Under the pieces are notes generated by a model, which was given only the letters and a program-made list of their open reading frames with translations, was not told the DNA's origin and did not search any database. From assembly GCF_009866965.1 (NCBI RefSeq), contig NZ_SPKJ01000006.1, forward strand, positions 36,267 to 100,266: a stretch of 64,000 bases of DNA. Reading direction: 5' to 3'. Each line of letters opens with the position of its first letter. Position 1 is the first letter of the stretch. Positions 44,993 through 55,628 of the stretch are shown here, piece after piece. The DNA is from Propylenella binzhouense (GTDB lineage: Bacteria > Pseudomonadota > Alphaproteobacteria > Rhizobiales > Afifellaceae). The position numbers and the translations under genes were made by a program.

Positions 44993-46258
44993 ATGCGTGA
45001 AATGAAGCTGCAGGACTTGAAGGCGAAGTCCCCGACCGAACTGCTCACATTTGCGGAGGAGGTCGAGGTCGAGAATGCCAGCACGATGCGCAAGCAGGAG
45101 CTGATGTTCGCTATCCTGAAGCGACTTGCCGAACGCGATGTGGAGATCATCGGAGAAGGTGTGGTCGAGGTTCTGCAGGACGGCTTCGGATTCCTGCGAT
45201 CGCCCGACGCGAATTACCTGCCTGGGCCGGATGACATCTATGTCTCGCCGTCGCAGATCCGGCGCTTCTCGCTGCGGACCGGCGACACGGTCGAGGGCCA
45301 GATCCGGAGCCCCAAGGAGGGCGAGCGCTATTTCGCGCTTCTGAAGGTCAATACGATCAATTTCGAGGATCCGGACAAGGCGCGGCACAAGGTCCATTTC
45401 GACAACCTGACGCCCCTCTATCCGGACGAGCGGTTCCAGATGGAACTGCATGATCCGACCGTGAAGGATCTCTCGCCGCGGGTGATCGACCTCGTGGCGC
45501 CTCTCGGAAAAGGCCAGCGCGCGCTGATCGTCGCGCCGCCGCGGACCGGCAAGACGGTCCTCCTCCAGAACATCGCGCGCTCGATCACGACCAACCACCC
45601 CGAGTGCTACCTGATCGTCCTCCTCATCGACGAACGCCCCGAAGAGGTGACCGACATGTCGCGGACGGTGCGCGGCGAGGTCGTCTCCTCGACCTTCGAC
45701 GAGCCGGCCGCCCGCCACGTCCAGGTGGCGGAAATGGTCATCGAGAAGGCGAAGCGCCTCGTCGAGCATGGCCGCGACGTCGTGATCCTGCTCGATTCGA
45801 TCACCCGCCTCGGCCGCGCCTACAACACGGTCGTGCCGTCCTCCGGCAAGGTTCTGACCGGCGGCGTCGATGCCAACGCGCTTCAGCGCCCGAAGCGCTT
45901 TTTCGGCGCGGCACGGAACATCGAGGAAGGCGGTTCGCTCACCATCATTGCGACCGCCCTCATCGACACCGGCAGCCGCATGGACGAGGTGATCTTCGAG
46001 GAGTTCAAGGGCACCGGCAATTCCGAGATCGTGCTCGACCGCAAGGTCGCCGACAAGCGCGTCTTCCCGTCCATGGACATCCTGAAGTCCGGCACCCGGA
46101 AGGAGGAGCTCCTCGTCCAGCGCTCCGAGCTGCAGAAGGTCTTCGTCCTCCGCCGCATTCTCTCCTCCATGGGCGTCGTCGACGCCATCGAGTTCCTGCT
46201 CGACAAGCTGAAGCAGACGAAGTCGAACAGCGATTTCTTCGATTCCATGAACGTCTAG
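44993..46258 (+). CDS. rho: Transcription termination factor Rho
   Basis: 421-aa hexameric RNA-dependent ATPase/helicase. N-terminal [23 protein letters not shown]-binding motif [20 protein letters not shown], Walker [16 protein letters not shown], Walker [17 protein letters not shown], and the Q-loop [17 protein letters not shown]. Length and motifs are canonical. Its stop shares the bases CTAG with the stop of the convergent thioredoxin-domain gene. Confidence 0.97.
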   Translation: MREMKLQDLKAKSPTELLTFAEEVEVENASTMRKQELMFAILKRLAERDVEIIGEGVVEVLQDGFGFLRSPDANYLPGPDDIYVSPSQIRRFSLRTGDTVEGQIRSPKEGERYFALLKVNTINFEDPDKARHKVHFDNLTPLYPDERFQMELHDPTVKDLSPRVIDLVAPLGKGQRALIVAPPRTGKTVLLQNIARSITTNHPECYLIVLLIDERPEEVTDMSRTVRGEVVSSTFDEPAARHVQVAEMVIEKAKRLVEHGRDVVILLDSITRLGRAYNTVVPSSGKVLTGGVDANALQRPKRFFGAARNIEEGGSLTIIATALIDTGSRMDEVIFEEFKGTGNSEIVLDRKVADKRVFPSMDILKSGTRKEELLVQRSELQKVFVLRRILSSMGVVDAIEFLLDKLKQTKSNSDFFDSMNV

Positions 46259-48279
46259 CCCGCAGGCCTCCGACGGGTCTCCGCGAGGAGAGCGACCGCT
46301 TCGGAAGCCTCATGTGCGGGCGCCGAACAGGCGTTCGCGGTGCAGACGAAGAGCGCCGGGCGGCTGGTGGCCGGCTTGCCGGCGAGACCTGGCGGGAGCA
46401 GGTCGGCATTTCCGTCGAGCCGGAGGACCAGGGCGGCCGGATCGGCTTCCGCGCGGGCAAGCCTCGCCAGATTCTCGGCTTCGGGGCCTGACCCCGTGAC
46501 CGCAATCAGGCGGCCGCGCAGCATCGTATCGTAGCCCGACTGGAGGCTGGCGGTCGAAACGACGTCGGACGCGATCCGGCCTGCGGCGTCCGCCAGGATC
46601 GATTCCGCCCGCCGGGCATAGCGTTCCTCGCCGGTGAGCAGATGGAGGAATACGCAATTGCGTGCCATCACCCCGTTCGCGCTGGGGAGCGCCTCGTCGC
46701 CATCCGAACGGGGACGCGCCACGAGCGCCTCGGCAATGTCCGCCGTCAGGAAATAGCTGCCGGTCTCCGGATCGAGGTAGTGCGTCTCGAGCGCCGCGAA
46801 CCATTGCTCCGCATCGGCCACGAGACCCGGCTTGCAGCGTGCCGAGAGGAGCGCGAGCGCGGCTGCTATCATCTGCGCATGGTCGGTCGCCATGCCGGGA
46901 TGGACGAGCCGTCCGTCGCGCCAGGAATGGCCGAGAAGGCCGGCCCGGCTCATCGTGTCGCGGACGAACCGATAGGCGTCGCGCGCGAGCGCGACCGCGT
47001 CGGCGCGCTCGATGACGCAGCCGGCAAGGGCAAGGCCCTGGACCGCGACCGCGTTCCAGTCGCCGAGGATCTTGTCGTCGCGGCCGGGCTGCGGACGCCG
47101 CGCGCGGGCCGCCAGAAGCTGCTCCCTTGTCGCGGCGAGCCGCGCTTCCGCCTCCGGCCCGAGCCAGGTGAAGCTCTCGGGCGCGAGGCGGTTCAGGATG
47201 TTGCGGCCTTCGAAATTGCCCTCCGGCGTGACGCCGTAGATCTGCCTGACGAACTCGGCGTCGGCGGGGCCGAGGGCATGGTCGAGATCCTCATCGCTCC
47301 AGACATAGGTCAGGCCTTCGACATGCTCCGTGTCGGCGTCGAGGCTCGAGGCGAAGGCGCCTTCCTGGAGCCGCATGTCGCGCGCCAGCCATCCGATCGT
47401 CTCGGCCATCCGCTCGCGGAGGATCGGGTCCGGCTGCGCGGCGTACGCAAGGGCCAGTCCCGAGAGGAACTGGCCGTTGTCGTAGAGCATCTTTTCGAAG
47501 TGCGGGACGAGCCATTCCTCGTCCACCGAATAGCGCGCCAGTCCCCCGCCGACATGGTCGTAGATGCCGCCCTGCGAGAGATGCGCGAGCGTTCGGACGA
47601 CGGCGTCTCGCGGGTCGGCCGAGCCGGTCCGCAGCGCGGCGCGCCAGAGCAGGTCGAGCACCGGCGCATTCGGAAATTTGGGGGCTTGGCGAAAGGAACC
47701 GCGCACCGGGTCCCAGATCGGAAGGATGGTGGCGACCGCCTTGTCGAGTAGGTCCGGCGAAAGGCTCGTTGGGGCTTGCGGGCGGCGCTGCCGCAGATGC
47801 CGGGTAAGGGCCTCGCGGTTCGAGGCGACCGCCGCGTCCCGGGAGGTCCAGGCCGCCGCGATCGCGGCGATGACCTGGCGGAAGCTCGGGCGGCCCCAGC
47901 GCGGCTCCGGCGGGAAGTAGGTGCCGCCGTAGAAGGGCTCGCCCTCGGGCGAGGCGAACATGGTGAGCGGCCATCCGCCCTGCTCGCCCATCGCCTGCAG
48001 CGCGCGCATGTAGATCTGGTCGATGTCGGGCCGCTCCTCGCGATCGACCTTGATATTGACGAAGGTGCGGTTCAGAAGCGCTGCGGTCTCCGGATCGCTG
48101 AAGCTCTCCGATGCCATGACGTGGCACCAGTGGCAGGCGGCATATCCGATCGAGAGATGGATGGGGACGTTTCGCGCCCGCGCCTCGGCGAGCGCCTCGG
48201 GCGACCATTGCCACCAGTCGACCGGGTTGTCGGCGTGCTGGCGGAGATAGGGGCTCGTCGCGTCGGCAAGGCGGTTCAT
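46255..48279 (-). CDS. Thioredoxin domain-containing protein (YyaL/DUF255 family)
   Basis: 674-aa protein. Residues 1-165 are a thioredoxin-like DUF255 domain with CHWCHVM (CxxC) and [13 protein letters not shown]; the rest is an alpha/alpha-toroid resembling N-acylglucosamine 2-epimerases ([20 protein letters not shown] and [11 protein letters not shown]). Family members (spermatogenesis-associated protein 20/YyaL) have unproven function. Convergent with rho, overlapping by 4 bases, and divergent from mnmE with 35 bases between starts. Confidence 0.9.
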   Translation of the reverse strand: MNRLADATSPYLRQHADNPVDWWQWSPEALAEARARNVPIHLSIGYAACHWCHVMASESFSDPETAALLNRTFVNIKVDREERPDIDQIYMRALQAMGEQGGWPLTMFASPEGEPFYGGTYFPPEPRWGRPSFRQVIAAIAAAWTSRDAAVASNREALTRHLRQRRPQAPTSLSPDLLDKAVATILPIWDPVRGSFRQAPKFPNAPVLDLLWRAALRTGSADPRDAVVRTLAHLSQGGIYDHVGGGLARYSVDEEWLVPHFEKMLYDNGQFLSGLALAYAAQPDPILRERMAETIGWLARDMRLQEGAFASSLDADTEHVEGLTYVWSDEDLDHALGPADAEFVRQIYGVTPEGNFEGRNILNRLAPESFTWLGPEAEARLAATREQLLAARARRPQPGRDDKILGDWNAVAVQGLALAGCVIERADAVALARDAYRFVRDTMSRAGLLGHSWRDGRLVHPGMATDHAQMIAAALALLSARCKPGLVADAEQWFAALETHYLDPETGSYFLTADIAEALVARPRSDGDEALPSANGVMARNCVFLHLLTGEERYARRAESILADAAGRIASDVVSTASLQSGYDTMLRGRLIAVTGSGPEAENLARLARAEADPAALVLRLDGNADLLPPGLAGKPATSRPALFVCTANACSAPAHEASEAVALLAETRRRPAG

Positions 48280-48314
48280 GGCGGCTTTCGAGGTTCGGAT
48301 TGGCTTCCCGTAAC

Positions 48315-49607
48315 ATGGACACGATCTATGCCTTGTCGAGCGGAGGAACGCCGGCGGGCGTAGCGGTGATCCGCATCTCCGGCCCCGGCGCAGCTGCGTT
48401 CGCCTCCGACGCGCTCGGCTCGGTGCCGCCGGCGCGGGAGGCTGTGCTGCGGTCCGTCCGGAGGGAATCGGGCGAGATTCTCGACCGCGCGCTCGTCCTG
48501 TTCTTTCCAGGACCGGCGAGCTTCACGGGCGAGGATGTGCTCGAGATCCAGTGCCATGGCGGGCGGGCGGTGGTCGCGAGCGTCCTCGACCTGCTGGGCG
48601 CGCGCCCCGGACTCCGGATTGCGCGGCCTGGGGAATTCACGCGTCGCGCCTTCGACCACGGACGGCTCGATCTGGTCGCGGTCGAGGCGCTCGCGGATCT
48701 CGTCGCCGCCGAGACGGAGGCGCAGCGCAGGCAGGCGCTCGCGGGCGATCTCCTGTCCCGAAAGATCGAGGTCTGGCGCGGCCGTCTCGTCACGGTGCGG
48801 GCGGAGATCGAGGCGAGGCTCGACTTTTCCGACGAGGATGCGATCGGCGAGGCGGTGCCGGAGGCGGTCCTTGCGGAGGCGGCCGCGATCCGGGAGGAGG
48901 TTGCGGAAATCCTGAGCCGGAGCGCGCCGGCGGAGCGCGTTCGCTCGGGCTTCCGGGTGGCGATCGCCGGCCGGCCGAATGCGGGGAAGTCCTCGCTCCT
49001 GAATGCGATCGCGGCCCGGGACGTGGCGATCGTCACGGCCGAGCCGGGGACGACCCGGGACGTGCTCGAGGTGCCGCTCGACCTCGGCGGCTATCCCGTT
49101 CTCCTCTACGATACGGCGGGCCTGCGGGAGGCGGCGAGCCTCGCCGAGCGGGAAGGCGTGGCGCGCGCCCGCCGCGCCAGCGAGCATGCCGATCTGGTGC
49201 TCTGGCTCGCCGAGCCGGCGCGAGCGTTCGAGGAGCCGGAATCGGCCGGCCGTCCGGTCTGGCGCGTGCTGACGAAATCGGACCTCCTCCCGGAGGGCTC
49301 GCCGGTCGCCGCGGACTTCGTCGTTTCGGCGCGGACCGGGTCCGGCGTCCCCGATCTCGTCGCCGCGCTCGGCCGCGCTGCCGCGGCGGCGCTCGGCGGT
49401 GATCCCGGGATCGTCGCGGCCCGGGCAAGGCAGCGGGAGGCGCTTGCCGCCCTCTCCGAGGCGCTGTCGCTATCGGCCGGCGATCCGGACGAGATCGTTG
49501 CCGACCGCTTGCGGCAGGCGACGGACGTGATCGGCCGGCTCACGGGAAGGGTGGACATCGAGGAGGTCCTCGATCATCTCTTCGCCGAATTCTGCATCGG
49601 CAAATAG
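48315..49607 (+). CDS. mnmE: tRNA uridine-5-carboxymethylaminomethyl(34) synthesis GTPase MnmE
   Basis: 430-aa tRNA-modifying GTPase acting with MnmG on wobble uridine 34. TrmE N-terminal domain MDTIYALSSGGTPAGVAVIR; helical domain with embedded G domain, Walker A GRPNAGKSS at residues 219-227; C-terminal FCIGK with the catalytic Cys. ATG 48315 is chosen over an upstream TTG. Two parS sites follow directly. Confidence 0.96.
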   Translation: MDTIYALSSGGTPAGVAVIRISGPGAAAFASDALGSVPPAREAVLRSVRRESGEILDRALVLFFPGPASFTGEDVLEIQCHGGRAVVASVLDLLGARPGLRIARPGEFTRRAFDHGRLDLVAVEALADLVAAETEAQRRQALAGDLLSRKIEVWRGRLVTVRAEIEARLDFSDEDAIGEAVPEAVLAEAAAIREEVAEILSRSAPAERVRSGFRVAIAGRPNAGKSSLLNAIAARDVAIVTAEPGTTRDVLEVPLDLGGYPVLLYDTAGLREAASLAEREGVARARRASEHADLVLWLAEPARAFEEPESAGRPVWRVLTKSDLLPEGSPVAADFVVSARTGSGVPDLVAALGRAAAAALGGDPGIVAARARQREALAALSEALSLSAGDPDEIVADRLRQATDVIGRLTGRVDIEEVLDHLFAEFCIGK

Positions 49608-49622
49608 GTTTCACGTGGAACA
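49607..49622. promoter_or_regulatory. parS centromere-like site 1
   Basis: GGTTTCACGTGGAACA matches the alphaproteobacterial ParB-binding site (TGTTTCACGTGGAACA) at 15 of 16 positions. It starts at the last base of mnmE and pairs with the second site as a larger inverted repeat. Confidence 0.8.
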
Positions 49623-49633
49623 TCGCCGGCCGA

Positions 49634-49649
49634 TGTTCCACGTGAAACA
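49634..49649. promoter_or_regulatory. parS centromere-like site 2
   Basis: TGTTCCACGTGAAACA is an exact match to the alphaproteobacterial parS form. It is in inverse orientation to site 1: arms of 18 bases (GTTTCACGTGGAACATCG and its complement) with a 5-base spacer. Located 16 bases before the mnmG start, upstream of parA and parB in the same operon. Confidence 0.88.
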
Positions 49650-49664
49650 TGGAGGAGGGGATCC

Positions 49665-51533
49665 GTGAAGGCGGACGTGGTGGTCATCGGAGGCGGGCAC
49701 GCAGGCTGCGAAGCCGCGGCCGCGGCCGCGCGCTTCGGCGCCGGCACGGTGCTCGTGACCCATGCCTTCGGCACGGTCGGCGCCATGTCGTGCAATCCCG
49801 CGATCGGCGGTCTCGGCAAGGGCCATCTCGTCCGCGAAATCGACGCGCTGGACGGCCTCATGGGGCGCGTCGCCGATCGGGCCGGAATCCAGTTTCGCGT
49901 GCTCAACCGGCGCAAGGGCCCCGCCGTCCGCGGTCCCCGTGCCCAGGCCGACCGGAAGCTCTACCGCGCCGCCATGCAGGCGGCGATCGCGGAATGCGCG
50001 AACCTCACCGTGGTCGAGGGCGAGGCGGCGGATCTGACCATGGCCGGCGGACGCGTCACCGGCATCGTCCTTGCCGACGGGCGACGGATCGCGACCGGGG
50101 CGGTCGTGCTCACGACGGGCACGTTCCTTCGGGGGATCATCCATCTCGGCGATCGGAGCTGGCCGGCGGGCCGCTATGGGGAGGCGCCATCGACCGGCCT
50201 CGCGTCGACCCTGCAGCGGCTGGGCGTTCGGCTTGGCCGCCTGAAGACCGGGACCCCGCCGCGCCTCGACGGCCGCACGATCGACTGGGCGTCCCTCGAG
50301 CGCCAGCCCGGCGACGAGCCGCCGGAGCCGTTTTCGACGCTTACGAAAGCGATCACGACGCCGCAGGTCGATTGCCATATCACGCGGACGACCCCCGCGG
50401 TGCACGAGCTGATCCGCGCCAATCTCTCGCGCTCGGCCATGTATTCGGGCCGGATCGAGAGCCGCGGCCCGCGCTACTGCCCCTCGATCGAGGACAAGAT
50501 CGTCCGGTTCGGCGAACGCGACACGCACCAGGTCTTCCTCGAGCCGGAGGGGCTCGACGACGATACGATCTATCCGAACGGCATCTCCACCTCGCTGCCG
50601 GAGGACGTGCAGCGGGCCATCGTGCGGAACATGCCGGGCCTCGAGCGCGCCGAGATCCTCAGGCCGGGCTACGCGATCGAGTACGACCACGTCGACCCGC
50701 GCGAGCTGGATGCCGGTCTCGCCTGCCAGAGGGTCCCGGGCCTCTATCTCGCAGGCCAGATCAACGGCACGACCGGCTATGAGGAGGCGGCGGCCCAGGG
50801 GCTCGTCGCCGGCCTCAACGCCGCGCGCCTCGTCGGCGGCGCCGAGCCAGTCGTCGTCTCCCGCGCCGACGGCTATCTCGGCGTCATGATCGACGATCTC
50901 GTCACCCGCGGCATCACCGAGCCCTATCGCATGTTCACGTCGAGGGCCGAATACCGGCTCTCGCTGCGGGCCGACAATGCCGATCAGCGGCTCACCCCGC
51001 TCGGAATCGCGGCCGGTTGCGTGGGTACCGAGCGCGGCCACCACTTCACCGAGAAGAAGGCGTCGCTCGAAAGGGCCGAGGCCCTATTGCGTGGCCGTAC
51101 GTTGACCCCGCAGGCGGCACAGCGGCATGGCATCGCCGTCAACCAGGACGGACGCAGGCGGGACGGCTTCGAGCTCCTCTCGCTGCCCGAAATGACGGTC
51201 GAAAGGCTGGCGCGGATCTGGCCGGAGCTCGCCGAGGTGGCGGAGCCGGTGGCGGGTCAGATCGAGGTCGACGCCAAATACGCCGTCTATCTCGATCGGC
51301 AGCGGGCCGATATCGAGGCGCTCCGCCGCGACGAAGCGCTCGCACTGCCAGCGGACCTCGATTATGCCGCGCTCGGCGGACTTTCTGCGGAAATCCGTCA
51401 GAAGCTCTCGCTTGCCCGGCCGACCACGATCGGGCAGGCCGCGCGTGTCGACGGGGTGACGCCGGCGGCGCTCACCCGGCTTCTTTCCGTGGCGAAGAAG
51501 AAGTCTCCCGCCGCGGAACAGAGAACGGCATGA
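49665..51533 (+). CDS. mnmG: tRNA uridine-5-carboxymethylaminomethyl(34) synthesis enzyme MnmG
   Basis: 622-aa FAD enzyme partner of MnmE. FAD motif [50 protein letters not shown], and [20 protein letters not shown] start 49665 follows AGGAGGGG. Ends in an ATGA overlap with rsmG. Also known as gidA. Confidence 0.97.
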   Translation: MKADVVVIGGGHAGCEAAAAAARFGAGTVLVTHAFGTVGAMSCNPAIGGLGKGHLVREIDALDGLMGRVADRAGIQFRVLNRRKGPAVRGPRAQADRKLYRAAMQAAIAECANLTVVEGEAADLTMAGGRVTGIVLADGRRIATGAVVLTTGTFLRGIIHLGDRSWPAGRYGEAPSTGLASTLQRLGVRLGRLKTGTPPRLDGRTIDWASLERQPGDEPPEPFSTLTKAITTPQVDCHITRTTPAVHELIRANLSRSAMYSGRIESRGPRYCPSIEDKIVRFGERDTHQVFLEPEGLDDDTIYPNGISTSLPEDVQRAIVRNMPGLERAEILRPGYAIEYDHVDPRELDAGLACQRVPGLYLAGQINGTTGYEEAAAQGLVAGLNAARLVGGAEPVVVSRADGYLGVMIDDLVTRGITEPYRMFTSRAEYRLSLRADNADQRLTPLGIAAGCVGTERGHHFTEKKASLERAEALLRGRTLTPQAAQRHGIAVNQDGRRRDGFELLSLPEMTVERLARIWPELAEVAEPVAGQIEVDAKYAVYLDRQRADIEALRRDEALALPADLDYAALGGLSAEIRQKLSLARPTTIGQAARVDGVTPAALTRLLSVAKKKSPAAEQRTA

Positions 51534-52183
51534 GGAGCGCCGGCGAGGCGGACGGACCGGCCTCACTCGACCGCTTCCCGTTCGTGACGTCGGAGGCCCG
51601 GGCACGGCTCATCCGCTTTGCCGGCCTGCTTGCCCGCTGGCAGGCGACCCACAACCTGGTCTCGCGTTCCGGGCTGGGCGATCTCTGGACCCGGCACATC
51701 GCCGACAGCGTCCAGCTGCTCCCGCTCGCCCCTTCCTTCAGGTCGTGGTTCGACCTTGGCAGCGGGGCGGGGTTCCCCGGGCTGATCATCGCCATCCTTC
51801 TTGCCCATGATGGTAACCGAAGGTTTACACTCGTGGAGGCGAATCAGAAGAAGGCCGCCTTTTTGCGTGCGGCCGTTCGCGAGACGGGAGCCCATGCGGA
51901 AGTCGCTTCGGAGCGGATCGAACAGCATTCGATCCTCCACAAAAGAGAGGCAGACGTGGTCTCGGCCCGTGCGCTTGCCCCCTTTTCGGAGCTGGCCGCC
52001 CTCGCATTCCCCTATCTGCACGACCGCAGCGTATTCCTGATGCCGAAGGGCCAGGATTTCGAACGCGAGGACAGGGAGGCCGCCCTGCACTGGCAATACG
52101 ACCTCTCGGCGGTGCCGAGCCTGACCGATCCGCAGGGCCGGCTCGTCACCGTCCGGCATCTCAGACCGAGGACAGGCGCATGA
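51530..52183 (+). CDS. rsmG: 16S rRNA (guanine(527)-N(7))-methyltransferase RsmG
   Basis: 217-aa SAM methyltransferase (gidB). SAM motif [19 protein letters not shown], then [20 protein letters not shown] and the [17 protein letters not shown] segment. Start overlaps mnmG and its stop overlaps parA, each by 4 bases. Loss of RsmG gives low-level streptomycin resistance in other bacteria. Confidence 0.95.
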   Translation: MRSAGEADGPASLDRFPFVTSEARARLIRFAGLLARWQATHNLVSRSGLGDLWTRHIADSVQLLPLAPSFRSWFDLGSGAGFPGLIIAILLAHDGNRRFTLVEANQKKAAFLRAAVRETGAHAEVASERIEQHSILHKREADVVSARALAPFSELAALAFPYLHDRSVFLMPKGQDFEREDREAALHWQYDLSAVPSLTDPQGRLVTVRHLRPRTGA

Positions 52184-53004
52184 ACCTCCAGATCAGCCGC
52201 ATCTCGGACAAGCCGCGTGTTCTCTCGATCGCCAACCAGAAAGGCGGCGTCGGAAAGACGACGACGGCCATCAATCTCGGCACGGCCCTCGCGGCGATCG
52301 GCGAGACCGTGCTGATCGTCGACATAGACCCGCAGGGAAACGCGTCGACGGGCCTCGGCGTGGACAGGCACGGCCGCGATGCGTCCACCTACGACGTGCT
52401 GATGGGCGCGTTGACCCTTGCGGAGGCGGCGCAGGAAACGGCGGTACCCCGCCTCTTTCTCGCGCCTTCGACGCTCGATCTTCTTGGGGTCGAGCTCGAG
52501 ATCGCCGGCAGCGGCGACAAGGCCTATCGCCTCCGCAATGCCGTTTCGGCGCTGCCGCGCGCCGAGCACGGGCCGGCCTTCAGCTATATTCTGGTCGACT
52601 GCCCGCCCTCGCTCAACCTTCTGACCATCAACGCGATGGCTGCGAGCCACGCCGTGCTCGTCCCGATGCAGTGCGAATTCTTCGCGCTCGAAGGCCTCAG
52701 CCAGATCCTCAGCACGGTCGAGCGCGTCCGGACCGGGCTCAATCCCGATCTCTCGATCCAGGGCATCGTCCTCACGATGTTCGACGGGCGGAACAAGCTT
52801 TCCGGCCAGGTCGTCGACGACGTGCGCGCCCATATGGGCGACAAGGTCTACAAGACGGTCATCCCCCGCAACGTGCGCATCTCGGAGGCGCCGTCGCACG
52901 GGAAGCCGGCGATCCTCTACGATCTCAAATGCGCGGGCAGCCAGGCCTATCTGCGGCTGGCGAGCGAGATCATCCAGCGGGAGCGCACGCTCCGTGCCGC
53001 CTGA
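52180..53004 (+). CDS. parA: Chromosome partitioning ATPase ParA (Soj)
   Basis: 274-aa Walker-type ParA. Deviant Walker A KGGVGKTT at residues 21-28, DIDPQGNASTGLG, and DCPPSLNLLTINAM. Moves ParB-parS complexes for chromosome segregation. ATG 52180 in overlap with rsmG; 25 bases before parB. Confidence 0.96.
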   Translation: MNLQISRISDKPRVLSIANQKGGVGKTTTAINLGTALAAIGETVLIVDIDPQGNASTGLGVDRHGRDASTYDVLMGALTLAEAAQETAVPRLFLAPSTLDLLGVELEIAGSGDKAYRLRNAVSALPRAEHGPAFSYILVDCPPSLNLLTINAMAASHAVLVPMQCEFFALEGLSQILSTVERVRTGLNPDLSIQGIVLTMFDGRNKLSGQVVDDVRAHMGDKVYKTVIPRNVRISEAPSHGKPAILYDLKCAGSQAYLRLASEIIQRERTLRAA

Positions 53005-53029
53005 CACGAGCGAAGCGAAGGGAGCGACG

Positions 53030-53905
53030 ATGGCGACGGAACAGAAGCGGCGGCTCGGGCGCGGTCTCGATGCGCTTCTCGGCGACTATGTCGGGCTTCA
53101 GGAGCGCGGTCCGGCGGAACCGTCGCACAGCGCCGTCCAGACGGTGCCGCTCGCGCTGATCCACCGGAACCCGAGAAACCCGCGCCGCGACTTCCCGGCC
53201 GCGGAGCTCGAAGATCTTGCCGCTTCGATCCGGGCGCACGGAATCGTGCAGCCGATCGTGGTGCGGCAGCGCCGCCACGAGGCGGAGACCTACGAGATCA
53301 TCGCGGGAGAGCGGCGGTGGCGCGCCGCGCAGATGGCCGGCCTTCATGACGTGCCGGTCGTCATCCTCGACGTCTCCGACAGGCAGGCTCTCGAGCTCGC
53401 GATCGTGGAGAACGTCCAGCGCTCCGACCTCAATCCCGTGGAGGAGGCGCGGGGCTACGAGGCGCTGATCGACGAGTTCGGGTACACCCAGGCCGACCTC
53501 GGTACTGCGATCGGCAAGAGCCGCGTCCACATCACGAATACGCTGAGGCTCCTGCGCCTGCCGCCATCGGTGCTCCGCCGGCTCGAGACGGGTGAGCTGA
53601 CGGCGGGCCACGGCCGCGCCCTCATCACCGCGTCGGATCCGGAACGGCTCGCCAAGCTCGCGTCCGACAAGGGCCTCTCGGTCCGCGAGGTCGAGCGGCT
53701 GGCGCAGAAGGGATCGGAACCGGCGAGTGTCGGGCGAAGGCCGGACAAGGACGCCGACACGCGGGCGCTGGAACGGGAACTCGCCGAACGGCTTGGCGTG
53801 ACGGTCGACCTTCGCCACCGCTCCGACGGGAGCGGCGAGATCCGGATTGCCTACCGCACGCTCGAGCAGCTCGACCTGCTCTGCAGAAAGCTGCAGGCGC
53901 CGTGA
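53030..53905 (+). CDS. parB: Chromosome partitioning protein ParB (Spo0J)
   Basis: 291-aa CTP-dependent parS-binding clamp. N-terminal RRLGRGLDALLGD (ParA-stimulating tail), CTP/ParB domain with NPRNPRRDFP and YEIIAGERRWRAAQMAGL (GERRWRA), HTH with YTQADLGTAIGKSRVHITNT, and a C-terminal dimer domain. ATG 53030 follows GAAGGGAG. parS sites lie 3.4 kb upstream. Confidence 0.96.
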   Translation: MATEQKRRLGRGLDALLGDYVGLQERGPAEPSHSAVQTVPLALIHRNPRNPRRDFPAAELEDLAASIRAHGIVQPIVVRQRRHEAETYEIIAGERRWRAAQMAGLHDVPVVILDVSDRQALELAIVENVQRSDLNPVEEARGYEALIDEFGYTQADLGTAIGKSRVHITNTLRLLRLPPSVLRRLETGELTAGHGRALITASDPERLAKLASDKGLSVREVERLAQKGSEPASVGRRPDKDADTRALERELAERLGVTVDLRHRSDGSGEIRIAYRTLEQLDLLCRKLQAP

Positions 53906-53912
53906 TCGGCAG

Positions 53913-53938
53913 CCGCCGGCGCCTCGGGAAGCCGGCGG
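53913..53938. terminator. Hairpin between convergent parB and holA
   Basis: CCGCCGGC and GCCGGCGG, 8-bp arms with a 10-base loop, just after the parB stop. No T-run follows, so likely at most Rho-assisted termination. The rest of the 174-base gap contains AT-rich sequence near 54040-54065 but no gene I can see. Confidence 0.35.
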
Positions 53939-54079
53939 GCCGTACCGGAGGCGGCTTCGCCGATCCATTGAACTCGGCGACTTATCACAACCGCCTTGAG
54001 GTATGGGCGGAACGCTCGGGTCGCCGGAGCCAGACCATAAACCATTAAGAATAAAGAGATTTTCTGGGCCGGCTAGGGA

Positions 54080-55120
54080 TCAACCCCGGCGCGCGGAGAG
54101 CCGGCGCGCATTTCCTGCGATCCGCTGCAGCGCATCCGAAACGACCGCGAATTCGAGCGCGGGCTGCCGACGCGTGGCGAGCACGGCGTCGGAAAGAATC
54201 CGGCGGGCCCGGGCGATTTCGGACGAGGGCCAGCGCCTGAGCGCCGCCTCGACCTGGTCGAGCCGCTTGAAGAAGATCGGCGGACGCGCGCGCTCGAGCA
54301 CGGTGCGCGCCGCACGGCCTGCCTCCACGTCGGCACGGTATTCCTGCATGGCGAGGAGGTGCCGCAGCATCTGGGCGGCGACGGTGGCGGCCGACTGGCC
54401 CTCGGCACGCAGCCTGTTGAGATCCACCTCGACGATCTCGGCTGCTCCGAGGAGCGCGGCATCGATGATCCGCTCCGCGCGGAGCATCGCATTGTCGCCG
54501 GTAAGCGCCTCGACCTCCTCCAGCCCGATCCTGCCGCCCGGCCCGGCAAAGAGCACGAGCTTCTCGACCTCTCCCCGCGCCGCCATCCGGTCCGAGCCGA
54601 GATGGCCGACGAGATAGTCGAGGGCCGCCGCGTCGACCGTTACCTCCGATTCCGCGGCGACCTCGCGGACGAGAGCCGCGATATCGGCGCTCTCCGCCTC
54701 GCGGCAGGCGATGGCCGCGGCATGCGGCGCCTGTTCGAAGGCCTTCCGGAGCGCATTGTCGGCGCGGAGGTCGCCGGCCTCGACGATCACGACGGCCTCG
54801 TCCGGCACCCGGGCGAGCACCGGCTCCAGTGCCGCCATGACGTTGTGGCGGCCGTCGAGCACCCGAAGCGTCACGAGCGGCGTACCGCCGAAGAGGCTCG
54901 CGGCGAAGGCTTCGTCGGCGATGCGCCCGGGATCGGAGCCGATCTCGTCGGAGCCGAGCCGGAGCGGGGCGTCGGCACCCCGCAGCCGGGCCAGCGCCTC
55001 GACCTTGCGGGCGCGTTCGGTCACCGTGCCGGCATCGCTGCCATAGAACAGGAAGAGGCGGATCGCGGCCGGCGGATCGGCCAGGAATGCCTCCACGCCC
55101 TTCGCCGGGACCGCCACCAT
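54080..55120 (-). CDS. holA: DNA polymerase III delta subunit
   Basis: 346-aa clamp-loader subunit. AAA+-like fold without a functional P-loop: RLFLFYGSDAGTVTERARKV, then FAASLFGGTPLVTLRVLDG, and a C-terminal RRLLHLLAMQEYR-like helical domain (MLRHLLAMQEYRADVEAGRA). Recognised by context leuS-lptE-holA and length. It follows lptE by 4 bases. Confidence 0.93.
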   Translation of the reverse strand: MVAVPAKGVEAFLADPPAAIRLFLFYGSDAGTVTERARKVEALARLRGADAPLRLGSDEIGSDPGRIADEAFAASLFGGTPLVTLRVLDGRHNVMAALEPVLARVPDEAVVIVEAGDLRADNALRKAFEQAPHAAAIACREAESADIAALVREVAAESEVTVDAAALDYLVGHLGSDRMAARGEVEKLVLFAGPGGRIGLEEVEALTGDNAMLRAERIIDAALLGAAEIVEVDLNRLRAEGQSAATVAAQMLRHLLAMQEYRADVEAGRAARTVLERARPPIFFKRLDQVEAALRRWPSSEIARARRILSDAVLATRRQPALEFAVVSDALQRIAGNARRLSARRG

Positions 55121-55124
55121 CCGA

Positions 55125-55628
55125 TCAGCGCTCGGCGAAAAAGGCGGCCAGCCTCACCTCGACGAGTTCGGCGAGGGTCTCCGATACCCGGTCCTCGGCA
55201 TCGCGCCGCGCCCGGATGTTCGCGAAGTCCTGCGTCGAGCGGTTGAAGGAGGCCATGGAGGTCACCCGATCCTGGACGAGGGCAGCGCCGGTCCTGGCAT
55301 CCTTCAGGATGAAGGAGAGATTGCCGATGATCTGGTACGAGGCCGGCGTGCCGGTCACCGGCTCGACGCCCAGCGCAGCTTCGCCGAGTATCAGCCGATA
55401 GCCCAGGCTGTAAGCGTTTGCGGCACCTTCGCCGCCGCCGCGCAGCCCGAACAGCAACCTGTTGCGGAACACCTGTTCCGGCCGGTTGAGAGGCGGGTCG
55501 ACGGCGATCGCCGGCAGTGCCTGCGCCGCGCCGACGCCGTCGGGCGGCGTGGCGTAGAGCGGCCGGACCTGACAGCCGGCGAGCGCGAGCGTCACGGCGA
55601 GCGCGGCGAGCGGCCTAAGCCACGACAT
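55125..55628 (-). CDS. lptE: LPS assembly lipoprotein LptE
   Basis: 167-aa outer-membrane lipoprotein that plugs the LptD barrel. Signal with lipobox LALAGC (Cys19), then [12 protein letters not shown] and [21 protein letters not shown]. Its start lies 14 bases inside the leuS 3' end. Conserved order leuS-lptE-holA. Confidence 0.92.
   Translation of the reverse strand: MSWLRPLAALAVTLALAGCQVRPLYATPPDGVGAAQALPAIAVDPPLNRPEQVFRNRLLFGLRGGGEGAANAYSLGYRLILGEAALGVEPVTGTPASYQIIGNLSFILKDARTGAALVQDRVTSMASFNRSTQDFANIRARRDAEDRVSETLAELVEVRLAAFFAER

Noticed and set aside
49611..51044. 477-codon minus-strand frame opposite mnmG
   Set aside because: Shadow of mnmG; His/Asp/Arg-rich with no motif.
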